A stretch of DNA of 64,000 nucleotides. Source: a virus. Position numbers and translations under genes: made by a program. Of the stretch, positions 53,704-62,009 are shown piece by piece. The notes beneath the pieces are model-generated. The model was not told the origin of the DNA, did not search any database, and saw only the letters and a program-made list of their open reading frames with translations. Where the stretch lies: IMG/VR virus record IMGVR_UViG_3300029267_002897, positions 1 through 64,000 of that record. One strand, 5' to 3'. The stretch's first letter is position 1. Every line of letters starts with the position of its first letter.

Positions 53704-53710
53704 AAGTATA
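53704..53710 (-). promoter_or_regulatory. TATACTT (virion-class) promoter box
   Basis: Minus-strand GGCATATACTTCAC, 48 nt upstream of the ATG at 53656 and just past the terminator of the RNAP operon. Confidence 0.6.
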
Positions 53711-53721
53711 TGCCGCCTTTG

Positions 53722-53751
53722 TAAAAAACCCAACCCCTAGTAATAGGGGTA
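53722..53751 (-). terminator. intrinsic terminator of the RNAP operon
   Basis: Minus-strand ACCCCT-ATTACT-AGGGGT then TGGGTTTTTT. The hairpin includes the stop codon of the 53737 gene. Confidence 0.75.
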
Positions 53752-54285
53752 CATCCCATATTGAGGTTGCGCTGGCAACATCCCTGTGCGGGGAGGCGGA
53801 GGGGGCGGGGCTTCTTTCGGAACAGGTTTTCCGGCCAGCGTTTGTCCTAATCGTCCTGCTGCCCCACCGAGACGCTCGCCTATTGGCGTCGCCAACATAG
53901 ACCCCAACATCCCGTAAGCACGCCAGGTCCCCAGGCCAGCAGCGGTCCCCCCGAGAATCTTGCCGATTTCTTCAGCCTTGTTCGGAGCATCGCTCTTATA
54001 TACCTTGTACGCTTGATAGGCCGGGAGCCCGTAGAAGAGGCCACCCATCAGAAGTCCCATCTTGCCTTTTCCGGGGTCGAATCCCGCTCGAATAAGTCCT
54101 CCGGGCTTCAGAGCCTTCCCAGCCATGATTTCTTTCGTGGCCTGGAGGGGACTCCCAACGGCAATTTGCTTGAAGTTTTTGGCGAACCTCTGCCCGAATC
54201 CTCGAAGTGCGGGCCAGATGCGAGCCTCCTTGGTTATTCCCAGAGAGGCTAGTGTAGCGTTGTAGCCTGCTTCGAAATTCGACAT
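53737..54285 (-). CDS. virion-type protein at the end of the RNAP operon
   Basis: 182 residues. MSNFEAGYNATLASLGITKEARIWPALRGFGQRF is a virion-type N-terminus; a hydrophobic Gly-rich middle follows (LLMGGLFYGLPAYQAYKVY), then Pro-rich linker (PKEAPPPPPPRTG) and the Pro/Tyr tail QPQYGMYPYY. Co-transcription and TGATG overlap with beta'C suggest a virion or membrane partner of the RNA polymerase, but this is inference. Confidence 0.75.
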   Translation of the reverse strand: MSNFEAGYNATLASLGITKEARIWPALRGFGQRFAKNFKQIAVGSPLQATKEIMAGKALKPGGLIRAGFDPGKGKMGLLMGGLFYGLPAYQAYKVYKSDAPNKAEEIGKILGGTAAGLGTWRAYGMLGSMLATPIGERLGGAAGRLGQTLAGKPVPKEAPPPPPPRTGMLPAQPQYGMYPYY

Positions 54286-56084
54286 CAGTATCGTCCCTCT
54301 TCTCCCTGCCCAAATTCTACGCCAAAAACATAGGCCGGGATGGGATTTGTTCCGTGGACATTCGTAACATCACCAAAGTGCGCAGCTTGTTGAAGCGTTG
54401 TCTTCAGGTTCCGGTGCGCCAAACGAGCCATCCAATCTGGGTTAAGAAGCGGGGCTCTAGTAGCGGGCTTCATCACAAACTCAACCTCAGGAGCCCGGGG
54501 TGCAATGATGACATCCTTGATTTTCTCTTTGTGGAGTGCCCGCTCCACCGAAGGAGTCACACGAGTCCCGGCGGAGAAGTGGAGGTGCTCTTTCCCGAGG
54601 GTCTCCCCGCGCGCTTGCGTCAATGGAAGAGTCTTCGTATTACCCCGTAAAATCGAACGGAAGTGATTGTAATCTACAATATCGCCGGGAATGAAGTTCC
54701 TACCTGGGTCATCCACGATACGTACGTGATTGAGTTCGCCTTTGGCCAACAGCTCGAAGTGTCGTTGGTCGAGATTACGTCCTTGGTTCTTGTAGAGTTC
54801 CTTCAACGTATCGACCATATATCGACGTCCAGCTCCCAAACCTTTGAAGGCTACCACCTCATCTGGCTTGGGTATCCCACCGCTCAGCGCGTCTCCGCGT
54901 TCGACCTTCTGTCCCACCTTGGCCACAACGTTGATGTTGGGAGTCACGTAATGTTTGGTGCTGCCGACGTAGACGAAATGTCCTCCTTGCGGGGCCTTCT
55001 CAATCTTCGTGACCTTCCCTTCTTCCCCTGCCAGGGTCGCCTTGTTCATGAACTGCCGAGGTGATTCTGTCATCTGGCGAAAGCCCTGCATGCCGTGAAC
55101 TTGCAAGCGGTCGCTCTTGGCCGTACGAACACCATGCTTCGCATTGAGGGCGAACTGGGTGAGCGGTTCCGCCATGGCCTGGGCTGCTCGGATGCCAACA
55201 TTGGTGCCTACTGTGTGAAGGTTCCCGCGCTCATTGAGACCCTGGCACTTCTGGCAGACCCCATCACCGGCCTCACAAGTCATCGGCGAACGCACCAGGA
55301 TTTTCTTCTTGCTCTTGGCCAGTCGGGCTTGCACCTGTGGACTGATGAGGGTGTCTTTCCGCACTCCCCCTTCACTGCGAGCCAGATAACGGTCTTGAAC
55401 ATCGGGGTTTTTGGGGTCCATGAGGATACCATTGACCGTTCCGCAATCCTGTTCGGTCACCACGATATCGTTCATGTTGTTAATGAGAATCTTGGACAGC
55501 TCTCCGGGCTCGGACACCGCAGTGCTCGACTTGATGGTATCCGAGATAGCTTCGTTGCCCGCAGCCCAGTAGTCAGCAGCCGATAACCCTTCACTGTAGG
55601 AACGTGGGATGAGCCAAGGAGTAACTTTTCCATTGGCATCCCGAGCGTATACCGGGCTACCGACAATCTTCATGTACTGAGTGGGAGAACCGCGAGCACC
55701 GCTCTGTACTTGCTGCGTGAGACTCCCGCGGTGCTTCATGGCGGCATCAGTAATTTTTCCGTGGAGCTGCTCCAGTATCTGGCGCTTCTGTGCGGTTGTA
55801 CGTGCCGCCTGAAACTTCTGACGGAAGGGACGCATCTGCGCATCCCGTTTCCGGTATTCAGGCTCGATGTCATCCAGCCCGATGGAGAGGCCTTCCTGCG
55901 TCGCAAGCTCATCGCCTAGACGTTTAAGGCCTGCAATAGTCGTGGTGTATTGCGTAGGGTCCTTGCGCGCCAGGTCATTCATCATTTGGTTGAGGCGCTT
56001 CTTTCCCACGGGGGAGTTGACCTTGAACCCAGAAGGCAACTGGGTATTCAAGAGCCAGCGCCCGAACGGTTGACCTTCAGCCAT
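54285..56084 (-). CDS. RNA polymerase beta' subunit, C-terminal part
   Basis: 599 residues. It starts at FGRWLLNTQLPSGF, equivalent to the beta' segment after the active-site domain. It contains the bridge-helix region PRSYSEGLSAADYWAAGNEAISDTIKSS, the zinc site formed by Cys214 (EQDCGT) and Cys270, 277 and 280 (MTCEAGDGVCQKC), and the trigger-loop block VGIRAAQAMAEPLTQFALNAKHGV (about 295-318). An SBHM-like insertion and YKNQGRNLDQRHFELLAKGELNHV then FIPGDIVD follow as in bacterial beta'. Together with the beta-beta'N fusion it makes a complete catalytic core; no alpha or omega is seen. Confidence 0.9.
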   Translation of the reverse strand: MAEGQPFGRWLLNTQLPSGFKVNSPVGKKRLNQMMNDLARKDPTQYTTTIAGLKRLGDELATQEGLSIGLDDIEPEYRKRDAQMRPFRQKFQAARTTAQKRQILEQLHGKITDAAMKHRGSLTQQVQSGARGSPTQYMKIVGSPVYARDANGKVTPWLIPRSYSEGLSAADYWAAGNEAISDTIKSSTAVSEPGELSKILINNMNDIVVTEQDCGTVNGILMDPKNPDVQDRYLARSEGGVRKDTLISPQVQARLAKSKKKILVRSPMTCEAGDGVCQKCQGLNERGNLHTVGTNVGIRAAQAMAEPLTQFALNAKHGVRTAKSDRLQVHGMQGFRQMTESPRQFMNKATLAGEEGKVTKIEKAPQGGHFVYVGSTKHYVTPNINVVAKVGQKVERGDALSGGIPKPDEVVAFKGLGAGRRYMVDTLKELYKNQGRNLDQRHFELLAKGELNHVRIVDDPGRNFIPGDIVDYNHFRSILRGNTKTLPLTQARGETLGKEHLHFSAGTRVTPSVERALHKEKIKDVIIAPRAPEVEFVMKPATRAPLLNPDWMARLAHRNLKTTLQQAAHFGDVTNVHGTNPIPAYVFGVEFGQGEEGRY

Positions 56085-57580
56085 TAGAATTTCCCCGGCA
56101 TAACCGGCGACGGACCCTGAGCGTAGTCAATCGGGATGTGGTCAGGCTCAGTCCAAGTCGTCGTGCGGTTGAGGCGTCCCTCCACATCATCAGTGCCTTG
56201 AGCATCACGGTTCTCTCGCCCCGCAGCCGTCGGTATATCCGAGAGGGCACGAGCAAGCTGTCCTGCCGGGAGCCCCTCATCCTCGACATCCATTGGGGTT
56301 TCCAGCTCGGTGTTAGAGGGTTTCTTGCCCACGAATTTACTCTTGTCGACGCCCAACTTCTTGAGCATAGCTGCACGCCCCGCTTCTTTGATTCGGCGCA
56401 TCAACCATGAATTTTCTTTTGACTTGAACAGCATGTACCTCTCCGGATTTCCGTCCACGTCTCTCTCAAATTTAATTTTATCGGGCGAAGACGACAAGAC
56501 CTTTACAGGTTCCTTGTGCAAAATTTGAACGACGCCCTTTCCATACCCCTTCCGAATCTCCTTGGGTTTGCGTTCCCCGAAGGTGAGAGCGTACCTCGCC
56601 GTATGTGTCGGAGTCTGTACCGCCAGAAGCGGGCTATTGCCTTGCGGGAACTGCGCCTTTGGCACTGCCCAGGAGTGGGCATGCGTTGTTCGAGGGTCGA
56701 CGAGGCGAAGGTCCCAATGCTTCCCGGCCCGTTGCGCATCGTGTTCTTGGATTGCGAGAGTCCAAGTTTTCGGTCGCTTGAAATCGGGGAGGGGGTATGT
56801 TTTTCGCTCTTGAGGGATACCGGGAGCGAACTCGGTCTTGCCCAACACCGTTTGTGGTGTCGCATCTTTCTGCGGGTTGAACTTCTCGAGCTGAGATGGA
56901 ACGAGCGGTACTGCTACGAGACCCGTCTCTGCGTTGAGAGAATACGGAGCCCGGATAGAGCCTTTTGGGTGCAAGGTAGAGACATCCAACCGAATCTCAT
57001 CTGGCCTCGGCGTCTTGAGCGTGAGTTCCGTATGCCGTTCAGGGAGCTGTTTCAGATACTCCTGGAGCATTCCACGGGCTTCATTGGTCGGTCGAGGCTT
57101 ATCTAGTTTTCCACGCACATGAAATCCCCGCCCACCAGAAAACGCCAGCTCAACGGCTTTGACTGCGGGGATGGTGCGTAGGAGGTCATAGACAAATTTT
57201 GTAGGACCCTTGGTGTCCTCGGTATTCTTGTTTTTGCCCGGGTCGATATCCACCCAGACCTCATCCGTCTTCTCCCCGACCGTAGGATGGAACTCGGTGT
57301 AGCGTCGAGAGGAATACCAGTCGAGGTCCTCGGGGTTCTCAACACGAATGGGCTCATTCTTCTTGCGGTAGCGCCTGACGATTTGCTCATCCGGGCTTCT
57401 TGACTGGATTGCCAAAAGGTCCCGGTTTGCCAGGGCTGCCAAGACACGCTGCTTAATGACCGGGTTAGAGTAGTAATCGTGCACTTCCTGCTTGGTGACA
57501 GGGTTTCCCGAAGTCAGGACTGCTTGCGCATTGCGTTTGGCCCAGACTGCGGCGCGTTGTGCTGGTGAGGCGTAAGGCAT
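56084..57580 (-). CDS. LigD-like primase-polymerase plus 3'-phosphoesterase fusion
   Basis: 498 residues with two recognisable domains. Residues about 75-235: archaeo-eukaryotic primase fold of the LigD PolDom type, with EVWVDIDPG (Asp111 and Asp113), FSGGRGFHVRG (147-157), IRLDVST (Asp199) and RAPYSLNAETGLVAVPL. Residues about 272-398: LigD 3'-phosphoesterase, WTLAIQEHDAQRAGKHWDLRL (His280, His288, Asp290, Arg292), SWAVPK, TPTHTARYAL (His326, Tyr330). All main catalytic positions are present. The ATP-dependent ligase domain of LigD is absent and no Ku is seen. It lies exactly between the RNAP halves, coupled on both sides, so it is co-expressed with them. Confidence 0.85.
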   Translation of the reverse strand: MPYASPAQRAAVWAKRNAQAVLTSGNPVTKQEVHDYYSNPVIKQRVLAALANRDLLAIQSRSPDEQIVRRYRKKNEPIRVENPEDLDWYSSRRYTEFHPTVGEKTDEVWVDIDPGKNKNTEDTKGPTKFVYDLLRTIPAVKAVELAFSGGRGFHVRGKLDKPRPTNEARGMLQEYLKQLPERHTELTLKTPRPDEIRLDVSTLHPKGSIRAPYSLNAETGLVAVPLVPSQLEKFNPQKDATPQTVLGKTEFAPGIPQERKTYPLPDFKRPKTWTLAIQEHDAQRAGKHWDLRLVDPRTTHAHSWAVPKAQFPQGNSPLLAVQTPTHTARYALTFGERKPKEIRKGYGKGVVQILHKEPVKVLSSSPDKIKFERDVDGNPERYMLFKSKENSWLMRRIKEAGRAAMLKKLGVDKSKFVGKKPSNTELETPMDVEDEGLPAGQLARALSDIPTAAGRENRDAQGTDDVEGRLNRTTTWTEPDHIPIDYAQGPSPVMPGKF

Positions 57581-60500
57581 CTAACCTATTTTCACTCGCG
57601 TCCCTAATCCAATTTTACCTTCATGGTACGCCTTCATCGCTTCACCCCGAGTCTTAAATTTTTTAACTACGCCTCCGGAATCCTGCTCAGATGCATGTGC
57701 GATACCCATGATGGCTTCGTGCTGCGGGAAGACCATGAGCTCATCCCGGGACTTGTCTCCGAAGAGTAAGTTGGAGAGCGTCATCTTCTTCACATCGTCA
57801 ACAGCTTTGGACTGCACCGGCACATGAACCATCATCGTATCGCCGTCGTAGTCCGCGTTCATTCCTTTCTCAAGGAACGGATTGACCCGAATGGTCTTGC
57901 CCGGAATCGGTCTGGCGTACGCCCCAATCATGTTGTAGCGGTGAAGAGTAGGAGCCCGGTTAATCATCACCGGCCTATCTTTGGCCTCTCGCAGCATCGC
58001 CTCTCGCGCAGCCGGATGTTTCTCCTGAATCATCTGCTGGGCCTGAAGAGGTTGGTAACCCTTCTCCACCAGACGTTTGGTGGTGAATTTCCCGTACATG
58101 GACCACAGCATATCTTCAGGGAGGCCCACTTCATCCATGCCGAGCGTTACATCGGGAACAATGGTGCCGCGGCCAGATACGTCCTGTGTACGGCGCATGA
58201 GTTTAGAGTGGAAGTACCCGAACTTGGGACTTCCCTTACCGGAGATATATGTGAGGAACCCCTTGTGCCCCCGCGCTTTGGACTTGGCAGTGATAGGGTC
58301 ATTTACCCCGTAAACTGCCCCGACTGCTTGTTGCAACGCAGGCCGTAAACGCTGCTCTTCGTCGGGCAGCAGCTTGGACTGCTTGACATCTTTGAACTGG
58401 TTGTTCAAGTACACGAGGTCGCGGTAGAGAGGGTTGATGTCCCCGTAGATGAGTTCCTGGCCGCCTTTACCGGGAAGGATTGGGCGCACTACTGGGGGCA
58501 CCACTGGCACTTTGGAAATGACGTAGGCGTCACCTGGAGTGAGGCCCTGCTTCTTGAGAGCCTTGATATATTTGAGCTGCTTGACATCGTTATCCAGCGC
58601 AGAACCTTTACGTCCCCGGAGAGATTTGTAGAGTTCTTTTTCCCTGGTATCCAGGTCCAGCTTTCCGAGTTCGCGCTTGATGTGCCGCGCACCCTTCTCC
58701 CGGATAGCCTGGTCTAGTTGGGAGTTAGTCATCCCCAGGAGACGTCGAACAGGGTCACGGAATACGGGGTTGACCACCGGCTCCGCTAAAGCGACGTGGG
58801 ACCATTTTCCTCCGCGAACGCCCCCGGTAACTGCGGGGTCGAAGAGTCCGCCACGCTCGGGCTTCAAGTCCTTGGCACGCACCAACTTGGCGTCCTTGAT
58901 TTCTCCTGAGGAGAGCTTCAAGGTGTCCGCGTCCGTGAGAGGGGCAAGTGCAAGCTGGTTCTTCTCCCGGTCGACGCGCACTCCGGCCCCGGTAAGCATC
59001 GTAAGGAACTTGTCAGTAGCGAAAGTGGTCTTTGGAGGTGGCGTAGGGTATCCGAGCTGCATGTTGCGCCACCACTCGTCATTCTTTTGGCTCTTCAGAG
59101 TTGCGGCTTCTCGTAAGACGTTCCGTGCTCCATGGGAGAGGAGCGCGTCGAACTCCATACGACCCAGCACCTTGGCGCTCTGAGTACCCCCCTTAGCTGG
59201 TTGCTGGTTTACGTCGTAATTCTCGATGCCCCGTGCTGAGTAGTTGGTGTCCGTGGACTTGAAGAGCTTCATGATATATTGCCGCCCAACAAGCACCCCG
59301 GGAATCTTGCGCCCGGTACGCGGGTCGTACACCGTTTCCTTGTCTTTGAGTCCGTGTTTCTTGAGTAAATCCTTGGCCCATTGAACGTTGTTGCGCCCAG
59401 AGAAGTTCTCTACGGCAATCGGCTTTCCGGTCTTCTCCGCGACCTTCCCCACGGCAGTCTCGATAATCTGACTCGGGTTGATACGAGATACCACCCCGGC
59501 GGGAGTCATCAGGATGTCGATAGGCCTATCCTTCTCGTCTCGCACCATCTGGTCGTCGGGAACGATTTGCGAGATGACCCCTTTATTGCCGTAGCGCCCA
59601 GCAACCTTGTCTCCGATGCCAGCAGGTTCTCGTGTCTTGACAGTAATGGCGATTCGCTTGGGCGTCTTCACGACGTCCACGACTTCGCCAGGGTGGTCAT
59701 GGTCCCAATCATGTACGTTCTCACGGAACGGACGCGCCAGTGACTTGTGCAGCCGTCCAAGAAGTACGTCATCCGCGGTGAGCTGTGTCTTGCGAAGTCC
59801 CATGACGAGGGGGTCACCTGGATTAATCTGCGTACCCGGCGCAATCACGCCTTCTTTATCGATAGGCTTGTATTGGTCCTTGGTATATCCGTGTCCATAG
59901 TAAGTGCGGTGCTTGTCCCGGCTGAATGTCAAGTCCGGGTCTCGAGGGACCACGATTTTGTACATGCGCTCGGACGTGAGCTTTTTCGCGCCGCCCTCAC
60001 TGACGACTACGGCATCGTTGGAGTTCGCCCCGTCATAAGCCATGAAGCCTACGCGCAGATTCTTGCCCAGCGCCAGGACCCCGTTATCCGTGAAGTTGGA
60101 CTCGCCCAAGCGCTGACCCGCAGAAACCTTGTCACCTTTCTGTACTCCAAGTTTGTGGTCAAGGTACGTTTTGGCTGCGAGAGGAAAGTTGGTTTCATAC
60201 GGAATCTTTACATACTTGTTGCCCTTGGCTCCGGTCTTCTCGCCGTCCGGTTGGACGTAGATGTAGTCCTTGTCGATTTTCTTGACCACCCCAGACACCG
60301 GGGAGACTGGGTTAATGACCCCACCCATGATGCGCTCGAAGGTAGGCCCCGTCTGCGACTTGACCTGGACCATGGGAGCTTCTCGGCCCACCAGAGAGAG
60401 GGCCTGAACCTGCATCTTCGAACCCATGATGGCCCGGTTACCTTGTGCTGATTCGAGGAACGGCACCAGGTTTGTCGCGGGGCTATAGAGTGCCGAAGCA

Positions 60501-61933
60501 TGTGGAATCTGGTACTGAACCCGCGACGCTGCAAGGCGTTTGATTTCACCGTTATCAAGGGCTTCTACTTGTCCCCTCAACTGTTGTCCCGGAAAAGCGA
60601 CGACCGAGCGTTGCAAATCCCCTGCGCGGATGTACTTACCCCGGCGCGTTTTCGCGTCCAGCACGGGCACGTAGATGTTTCCACGCGCATCGCGCTTTGC
60701 CATCATCGCGGCGCGGACATCGATCCCGGCCCGGAAAGACTCAGGAGTGCGTATAGGGTCCAACGCTCCCATCTGGGTGACATGTACCTGTCGTGCTTCC
60801 ATGGGAATCGCACGCTCACTCGAGATGCCACCCTCCCCGAGGGAAGTGACGCGCACCGCGGAGTCAATGAGCTCCATGGGATTCGTCTGCGTAGGAACTG
60901 ACGCAAGCTGGGAGCTATTGATGAACTTCACGAGGCCAGATGTAAACGGACCAGGGGGGATGATACGCTTCACGTCCGGAGTCGACTCGGACTTGATTGC
61001 TGCCTTCCGCGCAATCTCTCGTGCGTCCAGTTTGATACGCTCTTTGAAGAAATCATCGACGGAGTGGAAGGACTTGAAGTCCAGGTTATCCCGGTCGTCA
61101 ATCTCGTCCGCGTTCTTGAAGATGCGCAAGACTTTCCCCGAGGCGTCTAACAGGCTGTCGGGGGTTACTTCCCGGTATCCCTTGCCGAGGGTCTGACGGT
61201 TGACGTCGGGGTCCATCTTCGCTTCGGCGTAACGCGCAAATATTTCCCGCGTCTTCGCCTCGGTATCCGCACCGGCAGTGCGCCGGTACTCGGGAATGAC
61301 TTTCCCGTAGAGCTTGTCGATAGTGCGTCCCGAGTTTTTCCACAGCTTCTTGAAGTTCGCTTCGGCCAGCTGCTTCCCCCACGCTTTCGAGATACGCTCG
61401 TGGCTGACCCCGGCCCTCCGCAATACGGGGTAAAGGGGTACCTTCGTCGCGCCGTACTCGAGTTGCGGTTCACCCTTTTCGGGGTCCATACTCACGTTGA
61501 AGTTCGCGCCGCCCACGACGTTGAAGTTCGCTTCCAGAATCCCATTGGCACGCTTTCGTGCGTACACGCCGGGCTTCGGACGCACCATGTTGGAAATGGA
61601 GTACTCGTTGCCGCCTACGATGAGGGTGTGGCGTGGGGTGAACCATGGGACGCGAGCTAGCGTAAAGTTCGATGCCTCGCTCAGTACCTTCCCCTTGTTG
61701 TCGCGGAGACGAACCGTCCCTTTCACGCGCTCGAAGAGGGAGTCCCCCCGCAAGAGAGCATTCTTCTGGTCTGTCGATGAGAATTCTTTCGTATCGACTT
61801 CGAGGTTATCGACTTCGATAGTGCGGTTCCGGGCCTTGAGGGGAAACGACTCTTTCAACCCCTCTAAGACCTTGACACGAATCATGTCGCGCCGGGTCTC
61901 TGGGTCCACCAGAATGGGCGTAAGTTCGGGCAT
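57581..61933 (-). CDS. RNA polymerase beta-beta' (N-terminal) fusion
   Basis: 1450 residues. Beta part: VGGNEYSISNMVRPKPGVYARK (about 106-127), LDPIRTPES (391-399), SALYSPATNLVPFLESAQGNRAIMGSKMQ (470-507), FMAYDGANSNDAVVVSE, IGDKVAGRYGNKGVISQI (773-790), ILMTPAGVVSRINPSQIIET, then KVLGRMEFDALLSHGA. Beta' part from about 1020: PERGGLFDPAVTGG, SDI/NPLYRDLVYLNNQFK (clamp helices), DVSGRGTIVPD, RAPTLHRYNMIGAYARP and the catalytic NADYDGD (Asp1361, 1363, 1365). It ends KIGLGTRVKIG, where cyanobacterial gamma ends. The beta' N-terminal zinc ribbon appears to be missing. Confidence 0.93.
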   Translation of the reverse strand: MPELTPILVDPETRRDMIRVKVLEGLKESFPLKARNRTIEVDNLEVDTKEFSSTDQKNALLRGDSLFERVKGTVRLRDNKGKVLSEASNFTLARVPWFTPRHTLIVGGNEYSISNMVRPKPGVYARKRANGILEANFNVVGGANFNVSMDPEKGEPQLEYGATKVPLYPVLRRAGVSHERISKAWGKQLAEANFKKLWKNSGRTIDKLYGKVIPEYRRTAGADTEAKTREIFARYAEAKMDPDVNRQTLGKGYREVTPDSLLDASGKVLRIFKNADEIDDRDNLDFKSFHSVDDFFKERIKLDAREIARKAAIKSESTPDVKRIIPPGPFTSGLVKFINSSQLASVPTQTNPMELIDSAVRVTSLGEGGISSERAIPMEARQVHVTQMGALDPIRTPESFRAGIDVRAAMMAKRDARGNIYVPVLDAKTRRGKYIRAGDLQRSVVAFPGQQLRGQVEALDNGEIKRLAASRVQYQIPHASALYSPATNLVPFLESAQGNRAIMGSKMQVQALSLVGREAPMVQVKSQTGPTFERIMGGVINPVSPVSGVVKKIDKDYIYVQPDGEKTGAKGNKYVKIPYETNFPLAAKTYLDHKLGVQKGDKVSAGQRLGESNFTDNGVLALGKNLRVGFMAYDGANSNDAVVVSEGGAKKLTSERMYKIVVPRDPDLTFSRDKHRTYYGHGYTKDQYKPIDKEGVIAPGTQINPGDPLVMGLRKTQLTADDVLLGRLHKSLARPFRENVHDWDHDHPGEVVDVVKTPKRIAITVKTREPAGIGDKVAGRYGNKGVISQIVPDDQMVRDEKDRPIDILMTPAGVVSRINPSQIIETAVGKVAEKTGKPIAVENFSGRNNVQWAKDLLKKHGLKDKETVYDPRTGRKIPGVLVGRQYIMKLFKSTDTNYSARGIENYDVNQQPAKGGTQSAKVLGRMEFDALLSHGARNVLREAATLKSQKNDEWWRNMQLGYPTPPPKTTFATDKFLTMLTGAGVRVDREKNQLALAPLTDADTLKLSSGEIKDAKLVRAKDLKPERGGLFDPAVTGGVRGGKWSHVALAEPVVNPVFRDPVRRLLGMTNSQLDQAIREKGARHIKRELGKLDLDTREKELYKSLRGRKGSALDNDVKQLKYIKALKKQGLTPGDAYVISKVPVVPPVVRPILPGKGGQELIYGDINPLYRDLVYLNNQFKDVKQSKLLPDEEQRLRPALQQAVGAVYGVNDPITAKSKARGHKGFLTYISGKGSPKFGYFHSKLMRRTQDVSGRGTIVPDVTLGMDEVGLPEDMLWSMYGKFTTKRLVEKGYQPLQAQQMIQEKHPAAREAMLREAKDRPVMINRAPTLHRYNMIGAYARPIPGKTIRVNPFLEKGMNADYDGDTMMVHVPVQSKAVDDVKKMTLSNLLFGDKSRDELMVFPQHEAIMGIAHASEQDSGGVVKKFKTRGEAMKAYHEGKIGLGTRVKIG
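58302..58314. repeat. perfect TTTAC-NNN-GTAAA palindrome
   Basis: TTTACCCCGTAAA in the RNAP fusion gene (Val-Tyr-Gly-Val-Asn codons of the clamp region). Confidence 0.8.
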
Positions 61934-61956
61934 CGAGTTCCTCCAAAAGTCAAATG

Positions 61957-61963
61957 AAGTATA
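61957..61963 (-). promoter_or_regulatory. TATACTT promoter box of the RNAP operon
   Basis: Minus-strand TCTCCTATACTTCA, 24 nt upstream of the ATG at 61933; TTGGAGG lies between. The phage polymerase genes thus carry the virion-class promoter. Confidence 0.65.
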
Positions 61964-61993
61964 GGAGATGAGATACGAAGACGTAAAGGCTTA

Positions 61994-62004
61994 ATGGTAT
62001 AAGA
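61994..62004 (+). promoter_or_regulatory. ATGGTATAAGA-type promoter box
   Basis: Plus strand, matches the accessory-class consensus at 10 of 11 positions, and directs a short plus-strand unit that ends at 62192. Confidence 0.6.
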
Positions 62005-62009
62005 ATGCA

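Noticed and set aside
56084-57580. Complete bacterial NHEJ ligase LigD
   Set aside because: Only polymerase and phosphoesterase domains are present; no KxDG ligase motif is seen, and no Ku gene in the window.
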